From Rhodanobacter sp. UBA5168 (GTDB lineage: Bacteria > Pseudomonadota > Gammaproteobacteria > Xanthomonadales > Rhodanobacteraceae), in assembly GCA_002413455.1 (NCBI GenBank), contig DHXA01000182.1, forward strand, positions 28,809 through 46,084: DNA of 17,276 bases, in the 5' to 3' direction. A model generated the notes under the pieces. That model was not told the origin of the DNA. It did not search any database and was given only the letters and a program-made list of their open reading frames with translations. The translations under genes were made by a program, and so were the position numbers. Position 1 is the stretch's first letter, and each line of letters starts with the position of its first letter. Of this stretch, positions 1 to 6,438 are shown one piece after another.

Positions 1-1
1 C

Positions 2-331
2 GTCAAGAAGAACGCGATCATGCTGATCGACTTTGCGCTGGAGCGTCAGCGCGAGGAAGGCATGCCACCGGCGCAGGCCATCTTCGAGGCGTGCCGTGTG
101 CGTTTCCGCCCGATCATGATGACCAGCATGGCGGCGATGGCCGGCACGCTGCCGATCGCGCTGAGCCTGGGTGCCGGCGCGGAGACGCGGCGTTCGCTGG
201 GTCTGGCGGTGGTGGGCGGCCTGATCTTCTCGCAGATCCTCACGCTGTATCTGACGCCGGTGATCTACATCTACATGGATCAGCTGCAGCAGCGTTTTGG
301 CCGTACCGGCGAGGCAGCGCCGGCGCGGTGA
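2..331 (+). CDS. RND multidrug efflux transporter, MdtB/MdtC type (C-terminal end only)
   Basis: This is the last 109 codons of an inner-membrane proton-driven RND pump; the gene enters from the left edge and is open from base 2. The fragment begins with [12 protein letters not shown], the conserved segment of the C-terminal membrane helices. It continues through [12 protein letters not shown] and [18 protein letters not shown] to [16 protein letters not shown]. That last segment closely follows the MdtC/MuxC ending, with LTLY-TPV-Y rather than the AcrB form. From family knowledge, such proteins form trimers with a periplasmic adaptor and an outer-membrane channel. The rest of the pump and its partners must lie upstream of the window. 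A short basic, alanine-rich tail follows the last helix. Family assignment is secure; the substrate cannot be read from this fragment. Confidence 0.93.
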   Translation, partial: VKKNAIMLIDFALERQREEGMPPAQAIFEACRVRFRPIMMTSMAAMAGTLPIALSLGAGAETRRSLGLAVVGGLIFSQILTLYLTPVIYIYMDQLQQRFGRTGEAAPAR

Positions 332-389
332 CTTGTGGTGTTCGGCGCGAGGCGACTAGTCTGCTTCCTTCATCAACGCAGGAGCGGAC

Positions 390-788
390 ATGCGCCAGCC
401 GATATCGATCATGAGGGTCTTCATTGCTGTCGTTGGCGTGGTCATCGGCGCCACTGCCTGCGCGACCGCGCCGGCACCCGCACAGATGGACGCCGCGGCG
501 CTGCGCGCCTATGCCGCCAAGCCATGGGACAAGGCCGCGCTGATGAACACCACGGTCGAACTGGGCAGCTACCGCAGCGTGCCGGTGGTTGCCGAGTTTC
601 CCTGTTCGGACGTCTGTCCGAACTACACGGTGCGCATCATCCATTACCGCCTGCCGGCGGGCACCCGTTGCGCCAGTATCGGCGGCGTCGAAAAGCGCGT
701 GCTGGTACCGGTGGCGATCACCGTGCTGCCGAAGATGTTCTGCATTCCCGAACCACTGGTGGCGTCGGGACAGTATTACGCGCGTTGA
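390..788 (+). CDS. Small exported cysteine-containing protein, possible lipoprotein with a DUF6438-like motif
   Basis: The gene encodes 132 residues. The start at 390 is chosen because AGGAG lies five bases upstream; an in-frame ATG at 411 is a weaker alternative. Residues 8-23 form a hydrophobic signal segment ending GATAC, so Cys24 could be a lipidation site. The -3 residue is Ala rather than Leu, so this is not a textbook lipobox. The mature part carries four cysteines (72, 76, 94 and 118), which suggests disulfides in the periplasm. The segment PCSDVCPNYTVRI (71-83) resembles the C-x3-CP-x-Y-x3-I signature I associate with DUF6438-type domains; this is by eye only. It lies 58 bases after the RND gene on the same strand and could be cotranscribed, although no functional link is evident. 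Function is unknown. Confidence 0.8.
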   Translation: MRQPISIMRVFIAVVGVVIGATACATAPAPAQMDAAALRAYAAKPWDKAALMNTTVELGSYRSVPVVAEFPCSDVCPNYTVRIIHYRLPAGTRCASIGGVEKRVLVPVAITVLPKMFCIPEPLVASGQYYAR

Positions 789-794
789 GCCTGC

Positions 795-840
795 CTTGAA
801 ATGACCAAGGCGGCCCGATGGCCGCCTTGGTCATTTCAAG
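795..840. terminator. Perfect 21-bp inverted repeat between convergent genes (likely bidirectional terminator)
   Basis: Arms 795-815 and 820-840 are exact reverse complements around a four-base loop, CGAT. The hairpin lies 6 bases after the stop at 788 and 12 bases from the stop of the facing peptidase gene. There is no clear T-tract on either side, so it is either a terminator of the T-poor type or a barrier that stabilises 3' ends. The position favours a shared terminator. Confidence 0.7.
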
Positions 841-852
841 GGTGAAGAGGTG

Positions 853-2295
853 TTACTCGCCGGCACCGTCTTTGGCGAATGCACCAGGCGCCGAACCGAA
901 ATCGCCGTCAGCCTGGGCGGCCATGTACGAGAATGCGGCATACACCGCCACGTTCTGCGCCAGTTCCTTCGGGTCGATCTTGTCGAGCGTGTCGTTGGCG
1001 GTGTGGTGCCAGTCGAAGTAATGCGTGCCGTCCTGGGTCAGCGACAACGCGGCCATGCCCTTGCCGTGCATCTGCGACAGATCCGAACCGCCGCCGCCGG
1101 GCTTCTTGGCGTCGTACGCCACGCCGATCGGCGCCAGCACGTTTGCGATCTGCGCGATGGCGCCGCGCGCTTCGGGCTTGACGCTGGCGCTCATGCGCCA
1201 GACCGGGCCGGCGCCAAAATCCGATTCGGTGCCGAGCTGGAACTTCGCCACTTCGCCGGCGTGCTTGTCGGCATACGCACGGCCACCCCACAGGCCCATT
1301 TCCTCGTTGGCGAAGGCGATCACCCGGATTGTGCGGTCGGGCCGTTGCGGCAAGTCGCGGATCAGTTTGCCGGCCGCCATCGCGATCGCCACGCCCGCGC
1401 CGTCGTCGATCGCGCCGGTGCCCGGATCCCATGAATCCAGGTGACCGCCGATCGCCACCACCTGGTCGGGATGCTTGCGGCCGGTGATTTCGCCGATCAC
1501 GTTGGCGCCGGTGTACTCACCGACCATGCCGCAGTCCAGATCCAGCTTCAGGGTGACTGGCTTGCCATAGGCCAGCACCCGCTCGAGCTGGTCGGCGTCG
1601 GGGTTGGACAAGGCTGCAGCGGGGATCGCCTTGGCCGGATCGCGGAAGCCGGTGACCCCGGTGTGGGCGATGCGGTCATGCGCATCGGTGCCGGCCGAGC
1701 GCAGCAGATAGCCGGCCGCGCCCTTGGCGGCGGCGATCGGCGGGCCGGCCGTGCGCACGGCCGAGCCCATGCCATAGTCGTGGCCGTCTTTCGCGCGCTG
1801 CATGCGGTAACCGATGTAGACGATCTTGCCTTTCACGCTGGCCGGGTCGGCGGCCTTGAGCGCGTCCAGGCTGTCGAACTTCACCACCTGGGCAGTGAGT
1901 CCGCCCTTCGGCGTACCCGGCGAATAACCCAGCGCGCTGAGCACCAGCGGCTGCGCGAACGGACCCACGATCGCAGCATGCTCGCCACGGCGCACCCATC
2001 GCGGATAGGTCACCGCCTCGGTGTAGACCCTGTCGTAGCCGAGTGCCTTGAACTTCGCCACCGCCCAGTCGCGGGCGCGCTGGTCGGCATCGCTGCCGGC
2101 CATGCGCGGGCCGATCTCGGTGGTCAGCGATTCAACGATGCGATAGCCGGTGTCGTCATGCATCGCCTTGTCGCGCAACTGTTCGGCCGTCTTTACGGCT
2201 GTCGCGGAAATCGTGGTGGAAGGATCGGCGGCACTGGCAATGCCAGTGGCCAGCAGCAGGCCGGTGGCGAGCAGGGTGAGGCGAAGACGGCGCAT
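853..2295 (-). CDS. Secreted M28-family zinc metallopeptidase, carboxypeptidase Q-like
   Basis: The protein has 480 residues and a signal peptide: MRRLRLTLLATGLLLATG with cleavage predicted after IASA, near residue 22. Residues about 105-240 look like the protease-associated insert of M28 enzymes. The catalytic domain follows, with co-catalytic metal ligands in recognisable order: GGHLDSWD (His285), AIDDGAG (Asp297 or 298), the catalytic pair EE (331-332), TESDFG (Asp359) and WHHTANDT (His430 or 431). The order, spacing and surrounding words (SGHLDSWD, ESDAG and FHHSHGDT in the mammalian protein) match carboxypeptidase Q, which cleaves dipeptides and C-terminal residues. The product should be a periplasmic or secreted exo- or dipeptidase. 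GGAG lies 7 bases before the ATG, and a CATAAT -10-like hexamer lies at 2322-2327. The gene is downstream of mscL, separated by 136 bases that include a hairpin, so it is probably transcribed independently. Exact specificity is not readable. Confidence 0.95.
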   Translation of the reverse strand: MRRLRLTLLATGLLLATGIASAADPSTTISATAVKTAEQLRDKAMHDDTGYRIVESLTTEIGPRMAGSDADQRARDWAVAKFKALGYDRVYTEAVTYPRWVRRGEHAAIVGPFAQPLVLSALGYSPGTPKGGLTAQVVKFDSLDALKAADPASVKGKIVYIGYRMQRAKDGHDYGMGSAVRTAGPPIAAAKGAAGYLLRSAGTDAHDRIAHTGVTGFRDPAKAIPAAALSNPDADQLERVLAYGKPVTLKLDLDCGMVGEYTGANVIGEITGRKHPDQVVAIGGHLDSWDPGTGAIDDGAGVAIAMAAGKLIRDLPQRPDRTIRVIAFANEEMGLWGGRAYADKHAGEVAKFQLGTESDFGAGPVWRMSASVKPEARGAIAQIANVLAPIGVAYDAKKPGGGGSDLSQMHGKGMAALSLTQDGTHYFDWHHTANDTLDKIDPKELAQNVAVYAAFSYMAAQADGDFGSAPGAFAKDGAGE

Positions 2296-2376
2296 CAGGA
2301 GACTCCACGGGGGAAGCCTCGATTATGGCGTGGCTACGAGAGAGCGCTTAGGCCAGAAGTCACGAATGGCAGAAAG

Positions 2377-2426
2377 CAGGGAACGGGGCCGGTCAGCGTG
2401 GAAAACCTGTCTCTTGCCGTTCCCTG
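2377..2426 (-). terminator. 10-bp inverted repeat with a 30-base loop, 3' of mscL
   Basis: CAGGGAACGG at 2377-2386 pairs exactly with CCGTTCCCTG at 2417-2426. On the minus strand it follows the mscL stop by 5 bases, and CTTTCTG follows the second arm. The loop is long for a terminator. It may instead be a remnant of a dispersed repeat in the 136-base gap between mscL and the peptidase gene. Confidence 0.4.
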
Positions 2427-2431
2427 TTCGC

Positions 2432-2845
2432 TCAGGACTGCCTGTTCTTCAGCAGATCGCGAATCTCGGTGAGCAGGGCCACGTCAGCTGGCGGTGCGGC
2501 GGGCGCATCTTCCTGCCTGCGGCTGAGCCGGTTGATGCCCTTGATCACCAGGAAGATCGCGAACGCGATGATGATGAACTGGATCAGCGTGTTGATGAAG
2601 GCGCCGTACTGGATCGCCACTTCGGCGATCTTGTGGGCCGGATTGGTGCTGTCGGCCGGCCGCAGCACCCACTTCAGGTCGCTGAAATCGATGCCGCCGG
2701 TAAGCCAGCCGATCGGTGGCATGATGATCTGGTCGACCAGCGAGGTGACGATCTTGCCGAACGCCCCGCCGATGACGACACCGACGGCCAGATCGATGAC
2801 ATTGCCGCGCATCGCGAAAGCCTTGAATTCGCCGAGCATGCTCAT
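2432..2845 (-). CDS. mscL: Large-conductance mechanosensitive channel MscL
   Basis: MscL is the inner-membrane safety valve that opens at near-lytic membrane tension and releases small solutes during osmotic downshock. The 137-residue product has the family's normal length and order. An N-terminal amphipathic segment, [13 protein letters not shown], precedes TM1 (about 15-42), which carries the conserved glycine-rich gate [21 protein letters not shown] periplasmic loop of about 38 residues follows, then TM2 (about 80-104). A charged linker (NRLSRRQED) leads to the C-terminal helix [15 protein letters not shown], the cytoplasmic bundle. AAGGAG sits ten bases before the ATG at 2845 and 16 before a second ATG two codons on, so the first start is used. 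It is on the same strand as its neighbours, but 93 bases with a GC palindrome separate it from the upstream hydrolase gene, so it is probably its own unit. Confidence 0.98.
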   Translation of the reverse strand: MSMLGEFKAFAMRGNVIDLAVGVVIGGAFGKIVTSLVDQIIMPPIGWLTGGIDFSDLKWVLRPADSTNPAHKIAEVAIQYGAFINTLIQFIIIAFAIFLVIKGINRLSRRQEDAPAAPPADVALLTEIRDLLKNRQS

Positions 2846-2913
2846 GCTGCTGATACTCCTTCAGGTGGGCCGGATGGCGGGCCGACTGTACCGCTTGGCC
2901 GCATCACCGCACA

Positions 2914-2931
2914 GGGGCGCTGCAGCGCCCC
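2914..2931 (-). terminator. GC-rich palindrome 3' of the FAH-family gene
   Basis: An 18-base perfect palindrome (7-bp GGGGCGC stem with a TGCA loop) lies 7 bases beyond the stop of the minus-strand hydrolase gene. No T-run follows. Its position and GC content suggest a terminator or a 3'-end stabiliser separating this gene from mscL. Confidence 0.5.
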
Positions 2932-2938
2932 ACGCAAC

Positions 2939-3625
2939 TCAGACGATGCGGCCATCCAGTTCGGCAATGCCCGCCAGTTCGGCGTGAAAGCGGTCGCCGC
3001 GCTGCAGCGCGGCCACGCCGGCCGGCGTGCCGGTGAAGATCAGGTCGCCGGCTTTCAGTTCGAACAGCTTCGACAGCGCCGCGATGATCTGCGGCACGCC
3101 ATGCACCATTTCGCCGAGCGTGGTTTGCTGGCGCAGCTCGCCGTTCACGCTCAACCGCAGCAGGCTGTCGGCATCCAGCGCTGCCGTGCCAGCCGGACGC
3201 AACGCGGAGACCGGCGCTGAATGATCGAACGCCTTGGCCACGTCCCACGGATGTCCCTTGGACTTGGCCTGCGCCTGCAGATCGCGCCGGGTCAGGTCCA
3301 GTCCCACGCCATAACCCCAGACCAGCAAGGCGCCCTGTTCCGGCGTGAGATCGTGGCCGCCAGCGCCCAGCGCCACCACCATCTCCACTTCGTGATGCAG
3401 GTCGCTGGTAGCCTGCGGGTACGGCACGTCGGCGCCGTCGCTGACCACCGCGTCGGCCGGCTTGCAGAAAAACATCGGCGCGGCCGTGTCCACGCTGGCA
3501 CCCATCTCGCGCGCATGCTCGGCGTAGTTGCGGCCGATGCAGAACACACGGCGGATCGGAAAACGCTGGTCGCTGCCGATGATCGGCAGGCTGGGCAGGG
3601 CGGGCGGCGCGATGGCGTAGGTCAT
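2939..3625 (-). CDS. Fumarylacetoacetate hydrolase-family protein, FAHD1-like
   Basis: The gene encodes 228 residues, a single FAH-fold domain of the short FAHD1/YcgM class. Visible motifs in order are IGRNYAEHAREMG (30-42), FFCKPADAV (52-60), and the metal-binding pair in LHHEVEM (Glu79 and Glu81). These are followed by GYGVGLDLTRRDLQ (104-117, third ligand Asp110), KSKGHPWDVAKAFDHSAPVS (121-140) and FTGTPAGV (197-204). From family knowledge, such enzymes use Mg2+ or Mn2+ to break C-C bonds in acylpyruvates or to decarboxylate oxaloacetate. The actual substrate cannot be told here. The start at 3625 fits the family N-terminus, although no good ribosome-binding site precedes it. The open frame continues upstream to 4243, but that extension overlaps the neighbouring gene and looks non-coding. 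The upstream gene ends 35 bases away, so the two may be cotranscribed. Confidence 0.93.
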   Translation of the reverse strand: MTYAIAPPALPSLPIIGSDQRFPIRRVFCIGRNYAEHAREMGASVDTAAPMFFCKPADAVVSDGADVPYPQATSDLHHEVEMVVALGAGGHDLTPEQGALLVWGYGVGLDLTRRDLQAQAKSKGHPWDVAKAFDHSAPVSALRPAGTAALDADSLLRLSVNGELRQQTTLGEMVHGVPQIIAALSKLFELKAGDLIFTGTPAGVAALQRGDRFHAELAGIAELDGRIV

Positions 3626-3660
3626 GTCGGCAAGCGTAGCAAAGGCAGGCCTATCCGCGC

Positions 3661-4191
3661 TCAGGGTCGATGCGGACGAAACAGGATGTCGAACAGCGGT
3701 TGCCAGCTGCGGCCGCCGTCGTGCGATTTGCTGGCGATCTCGCGCACGCCGTTGGCCTGCGGCTCCCAGCTGACCCGGACCATGGCGTCCTTGTCGCCAT
3801 GATCCAACCCGTCCAGCACGATGCGCCGGCCTTGCTGCGCACCTCTCAGCACCAGCAGCTGGCCGTGGTTGGTGACCCAGCTCTGGTGCCACAGATGGCG
3901 GTCGGCGTCGTAGATGGTGAAGCTCTGTCCAACCAGTCCATCGGACTGTTCGTAGACCTCGCGCAACACGCAGCCGCCCAGGATCGCGTCGACGTGATTG
4001 CGCGCCACCGGTGGCTTGTTCAATGCATCGATGTCGAAGGTGTCCCAGTCGCCGATCCAGAAATCGAACTGGCGGTAGACCGGCGCCTGGCAGGAGGCAG
4101 GTCGAGTCGCAGCGACCGCCTTGTGCGGCAGGCCCGCGAAGGTGCTGCCGACGATGATCGCGAACAGGGCAAAACGATGCAGTGGGAACAT
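3661..4191 (-). CDS. Exported hypothetical protein, DUF1579-like
   Basis: The start is placed at 4191 because AGAGGA lies six bases upstream. An ATG two codons earlier abuts that site, and the longer frame up to 4365 has no support. The product has 176 residues. MFPLHRFALFAIIVGSTFAG followed by AVA at about 25-27 forms a signal peptide, so the mature protein should be periplasmic. FDFWIGDWDTFD (42-53) is the F-W-x-G-x-W signature of small beta-barrel proteins such as the DUF1579 group. GGCVLREVYE, a YDADRHLWHQSWV segment and DGGRSWQPLFDI follow in an order typical of that group. Cys34 and Cys74 might form a disulfide. Some related barrels bind lipids or haem, but nothing here shows a ligand. 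The gene is divergent from the ABC export operon and 35 bases upstream of the FAH-family gene. Confidence 0.82.
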   Translation of the reverse strand: MFPLHRFALFAIIVGSTFAGLPHKAVAATRPASCQAPVYRQFDFWIGDWDTFDIDALNKPPVARNHVDAILGGCVLREVYEQSDGLVGQSFTIYDADRHLWHQSWVTNHGQLLVLRGAQQGRRIVLDGLDHGDKDAMVRVSWEPQANGVREIASKSHDGGRSWQPLFDILFRPHRP

Positions 4192-4329
4192 CGGCATTCC
4201 TCTGAAGATGGGCGTTGTCCGAGCAGGGCCGTGACGACAGCAATACCCGATCCAGCCTGAGGTGGTCACTGCGGCACGCGGAAGGTTACTCTCTGCGCAG
4301 CGCCGCAAGCGGCACAGAAAATCGGTCCG

Positions 4330-4345
4330 GATGACACCTGTCATC
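4330..4345. promoter_or_regulatory. Perfect palindrome, candidate operator between divergent genes
   Basis: GATGACA-CC-TGTCATC is a perfect 7-bp dyad with a two-base centre. It lies about 93 bases upstream of the GTG start of the export operon and 139 bases upstream of the divergent exported-protein gene. The size and symmetry suit a homodimeric regulator. No regulator gene is present in the window, and I could not place convincing -35/-10 elements beside it. Confidence 0.4.
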
Positions 4346-4437
4346 GACGATGGCTGATGCTGCACCCTGATTGCGCTGCGGCCGATCCGTCAATCTTGCA
4401 CCTATCGAGAAGCCGGCATGCCGGGCGGGGAACACGA

Positions 4438-5679
4438 GTGGACAACGCCGAACTGTTGAAGGAACTGCGCATCGAGCGCCACCAGCGCGAGGATCACGGT
4501 GGTGGTCCGGTCCGCTGGCCCTGGATCGTGGGAGGGGTGATCGCGGTGCTGGTGCTGCTCGGTGGGGCTGGCTGGATGCTGCTCGGTCATCGTGCGGTGG
4601 CCGTGCAGACCGCAACCGCCGTTACGCCGACTTCCAACAGCGAAGCCGGCGCGGTGCTGCAGGCGACCGGCTATGTCACCGCGCGACGGCAGGCCACGGT
4701 ATCGGCGCAGATCACCGGTACGCTGACTGCGGTATTGATCGAGGAAGGCGACCACGTCACGCAGGGCCAGGTGCTGGCGCGGCTCGACGACAGCGGCTAC
4801 AAGGCCAACCTGGCGGCGGCGCGGGCGCAGGCCGACGCGGCCCACGCGTTGCTGGCACAGAACCGGGCGCAGCTGGCGCAGAGCGTCCACGACGCCGCGC
4901 GACTGCAGTCGCTGGTTGCCCGCGGGCTGGTGTCGAAACAGAGTGCCGAGCAGGCGCAGACCCAAGTCAACAGCTTGCGCGCCCAGCTCGGCTCACAGCT
5001 GCAACAAGCCAAGTCCGCCGAGGCCCAGGCCAACGTGGCGAAAGTGAACTTCGACTACACCGTGGTGCGCGCGCCGTTCAGCGGGGTGGTCACCACCAAG
5101 GACGCCCAGGTCGGCGAGATCATTTCGCCGCTGTCCGCCGGCGGCGGCTTCACCCGCACCGGCGTGGGCACCATCGTCGACATGGATTCGCTGGAAGTCG
5201 ACGTCGACGTCAACGAGGCCTATATCGGCCGGGTGAAGCCGGGCATGTCGGCCGAAGCCGTGCTGGATGCGTATCCCGACTGGAGAATTCCCGCCCACGT
5301 GGTCGCCATCGTGCCCACCGCCGATCGCGGCAAGGCCACCATCAAGGTGCGCGTGGCGCTGGAGAAGAAGGACGCGCGCGTGGTACCCGACATGGGCGCG
5401 CGGGTATCGTTCCTGGAAGAGAAGCAGAGCGCCACGGCGCCACCACCGCAAGGCGTGCTGGTGCCGGCGACGGCGATCGTGCAGCGTGACGGCCACAGCG
5501 TGGTGTTCGTGGTCGACGGCAGCCAGGTGCGGCAGCGCAAGGTCAACCCGGCGGCGCAGGCCTATGGTGAGCTGCGCCTGCTGCCGGCCGCGGTGAAACC
5601 GGGCGACAGTGTGGTGATTTCGCCATCGCTCGAGTTGCACGATGGTTCGGCCGTCAAGATGAAAGCCGCAACGCCATAA
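4438..5679 (+). CDS. HlyD/MacA-type periplasmic membrane fusion protein of an ABC exporter
   Basis: This adaptor links an inner-membrane ABC exporter to an outer-membrane channel. The start is GTG at 4438, with CGGGG seven bases upstream and a natural N-terminus (VDNAELLKELRIERHQRED). The upstream extension of the frame lacks a ribosome-binding site. The product has 413 residues. A cytoplasmic lead is followed by one helix (about 28-50, WPWIVGGVIAVLVLLGGAGW). The first half-lipoyl segment (about 85-118) contains GTLTAVLIEEGDHVTQGQVLA. A coiled-coil hairpin rich in Ala and Gln spans about 120-203, and the second lipoyl half has VVRAPFSGVVTTKDAQVGE (209-227). A beta-barrel (about 250-325) and a membrane-proximal domain complete the protein. 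It leads a four-gene run with an ATPase and two permeases. The family is certain; the transported substrate is unknown. Confidence 0.95.
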   Translation: MDNAELLKELRIERHQREDHGGGPVRWPWIVGGVIAVLVLLGGAGWMLLGHRAVAVQTATAVTPTSNSEAGAVLQATGYVTARRQATVSAQITGTLTAVLIEEGDHVTQGQVLARLDDSGYKANLAAARAQADAAHALLAQNRAQLAQSVHDAARLQSLVARGLVSKQSAEQAQTQVNSLRAQLGSQLQQAKSAEAQANVAKVNFDYTVVRAPFSGVVTTKDAQVGEIISPLSAGGGFTRTGVGTIVDMDSLEVDVDVNEAYIGRVKPGMSAEAVLDAYPDWRIPAHVVAIVPTADRGKATIKVRVALEKKDARVVPDMGARVSFLEEKQSATAPPPQGVLVPATAIVQRDGHSVVFVVDGSQVRQRKVNPAAQAYGELRLLPAAVKPGDSVVISPSLELHDGSAVKMKAATP

Positions 5680-5692
5680 GAAAGATTTTTAT

Positions 5693-5719
5693 GTAGTAGC
5701 GGCATCAGCCGCGAACGCC
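5693..5719. repeat. REP-like element (GTAG plus GCGGC palindrome) inside the ABC operon
   Basis: A GTAG head is followed by the stem GCGGC (5699-5703), loop ATCA and GCCGC (5708-5712), then GAACGCC. A related copy lies at 10446-10506, with the same stem, a TCA in the loop and the same AACGC flank. The GTAG head plus imperfect palindrome is typical of REP elements handled by RAYT transposases. It occupies much of the 62-base gap between the adaptor and ATPase genes, so it is probably transcribed as a hairpin. Confidence 0.65.
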
Positions 5720-5741
5720 ACGACGCCTTCGGAGAAACAGC

Positions 5742-6428
5742 ATGGGCACACTGATCGATATCCAGAACCTGGCCAAGACCTACGAGCGCGGCAAGCAGAA
5801 GGTCGAGGTGCTGCATCACGTCAACCTGGCGATTGCCGAGGGCGACTTTCTCGCCTTGATGGGGCCATCCGGCTCCGGCAAGACCACCTTGCTGAACCTG
5901 ATCGGCGGGCTCGACACGCCCAGCGCCGGCAGCATCACCGTGGGCGGCCAGCGCATCGACCAGCTCGGCGGCGGTGCACTGGCGAAGTGGCGCGCGTCCA
6001 ATGTCGGCTTCATCTTCCAGTTCTACAACCTGATGCCGATGCTGTCGGCGCAGCGCAATGTCGAACTGCCGCTGCTGCTGACGAAGCTGTCGGCATCACA
6101 ACGCAAGAAAAATGCGGCCATCGCGCTGCAACTGGTCGGCCTTTCCGATCGCGCCAGCCACAAGCCGAGCGAGTTGTCCGGCGGCCAGCAGCAGCGCGTG
6201 GCGATCGCCCGCGCCATCGTTTCCGATCCCGCCCTGCTGGTCTGCGACGAGCCGACCGGCGACCTCGATCGCCAGTCGGCCGAGGACGTGCTGGGCCTGC
6301 TGCAGCAGCTCAACCGGGATCACGGCAAGACCATCGTGATGGTCACCCACGATCCCAAGGCGGCCGAATACGCCAGTCATACGCTGCATCTGGACAAGGG
6401 CACCCTGGTCGAACAGGCAACGGCGTGA
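5742..6428 (+). CDS. ABC exporter ATP-binding protein, MacB/LolD family
   Basis: This nucleotide-binding subunit powers the exporter formed with the two following permeases. The 228 residues are a single complete NBD: Walker [10 protein letters not shown] (41-49), Q-loop Gln93 in [10 protein letters not shown], signature [14 protein letters not shown] (145-158), Walker [14 protein letters not shown] (164-176) and the H-loop His203 in MVTHD. The FQFYNLMP and DEPTGDLD words and the overall length are typical of the MacB/LolD/FtsE group, which works by mechanotransmission rather than by a classical channel. GGAG lies seven bases before the ATG at 5742. The next gene starts 10 bases after its stop, with its ribosome-binding site overlapping the stop codon, so the two are translationally close. 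No residue expected for ATPase activity is missing. Confidence 0.97.
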   Translation: MGTLIDIQNLAKTYERGKQKVEVLHHVNLAIAEGDFLALMGPSGSGKTTLLNLIGGLDTPSAGSITVGGQRIDQLGGGALAKWRASNVGFIFQFYNLMPMLSAQRNVELPLLLTKLSASQRKKNAAIALQLVGLSDRASHKPSELSGGQQQRVAIARAIVSDPALLVCDEPTGDLDRQSAEDVLGLLQQLNRDHGKTIVMVTHDPKAAEYASHTLHLDKGTLVEQATA

Positions 6429-6438
6429 GGAGACAACG

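Noticed and set aside
1441..3220. Long plus-strand frames (343 and 356 codons) opposite the peptidase, mscL and FAH-family genes
   Set aside because: Their translations are rich in His, Arg, Gly and Asp with no domain, and they run antisense through well-recognised genes and the gaps between them.
2939..4243. 434-codon fusion of an N-terminal extension with the FAH-family domain
   Set aside because: The first two hundred codons overlap the DUF1579-like gene in another frame and read as low-complexity Arg/Gly sequence; the family N-terminus begins at 3625.
4346..4437. Possible sigma-54 promoter upstream of the export operon
   Set aside because: No GG and GC pair with the required ten-base spacing was found near the TGGCTG or TTGCA words.
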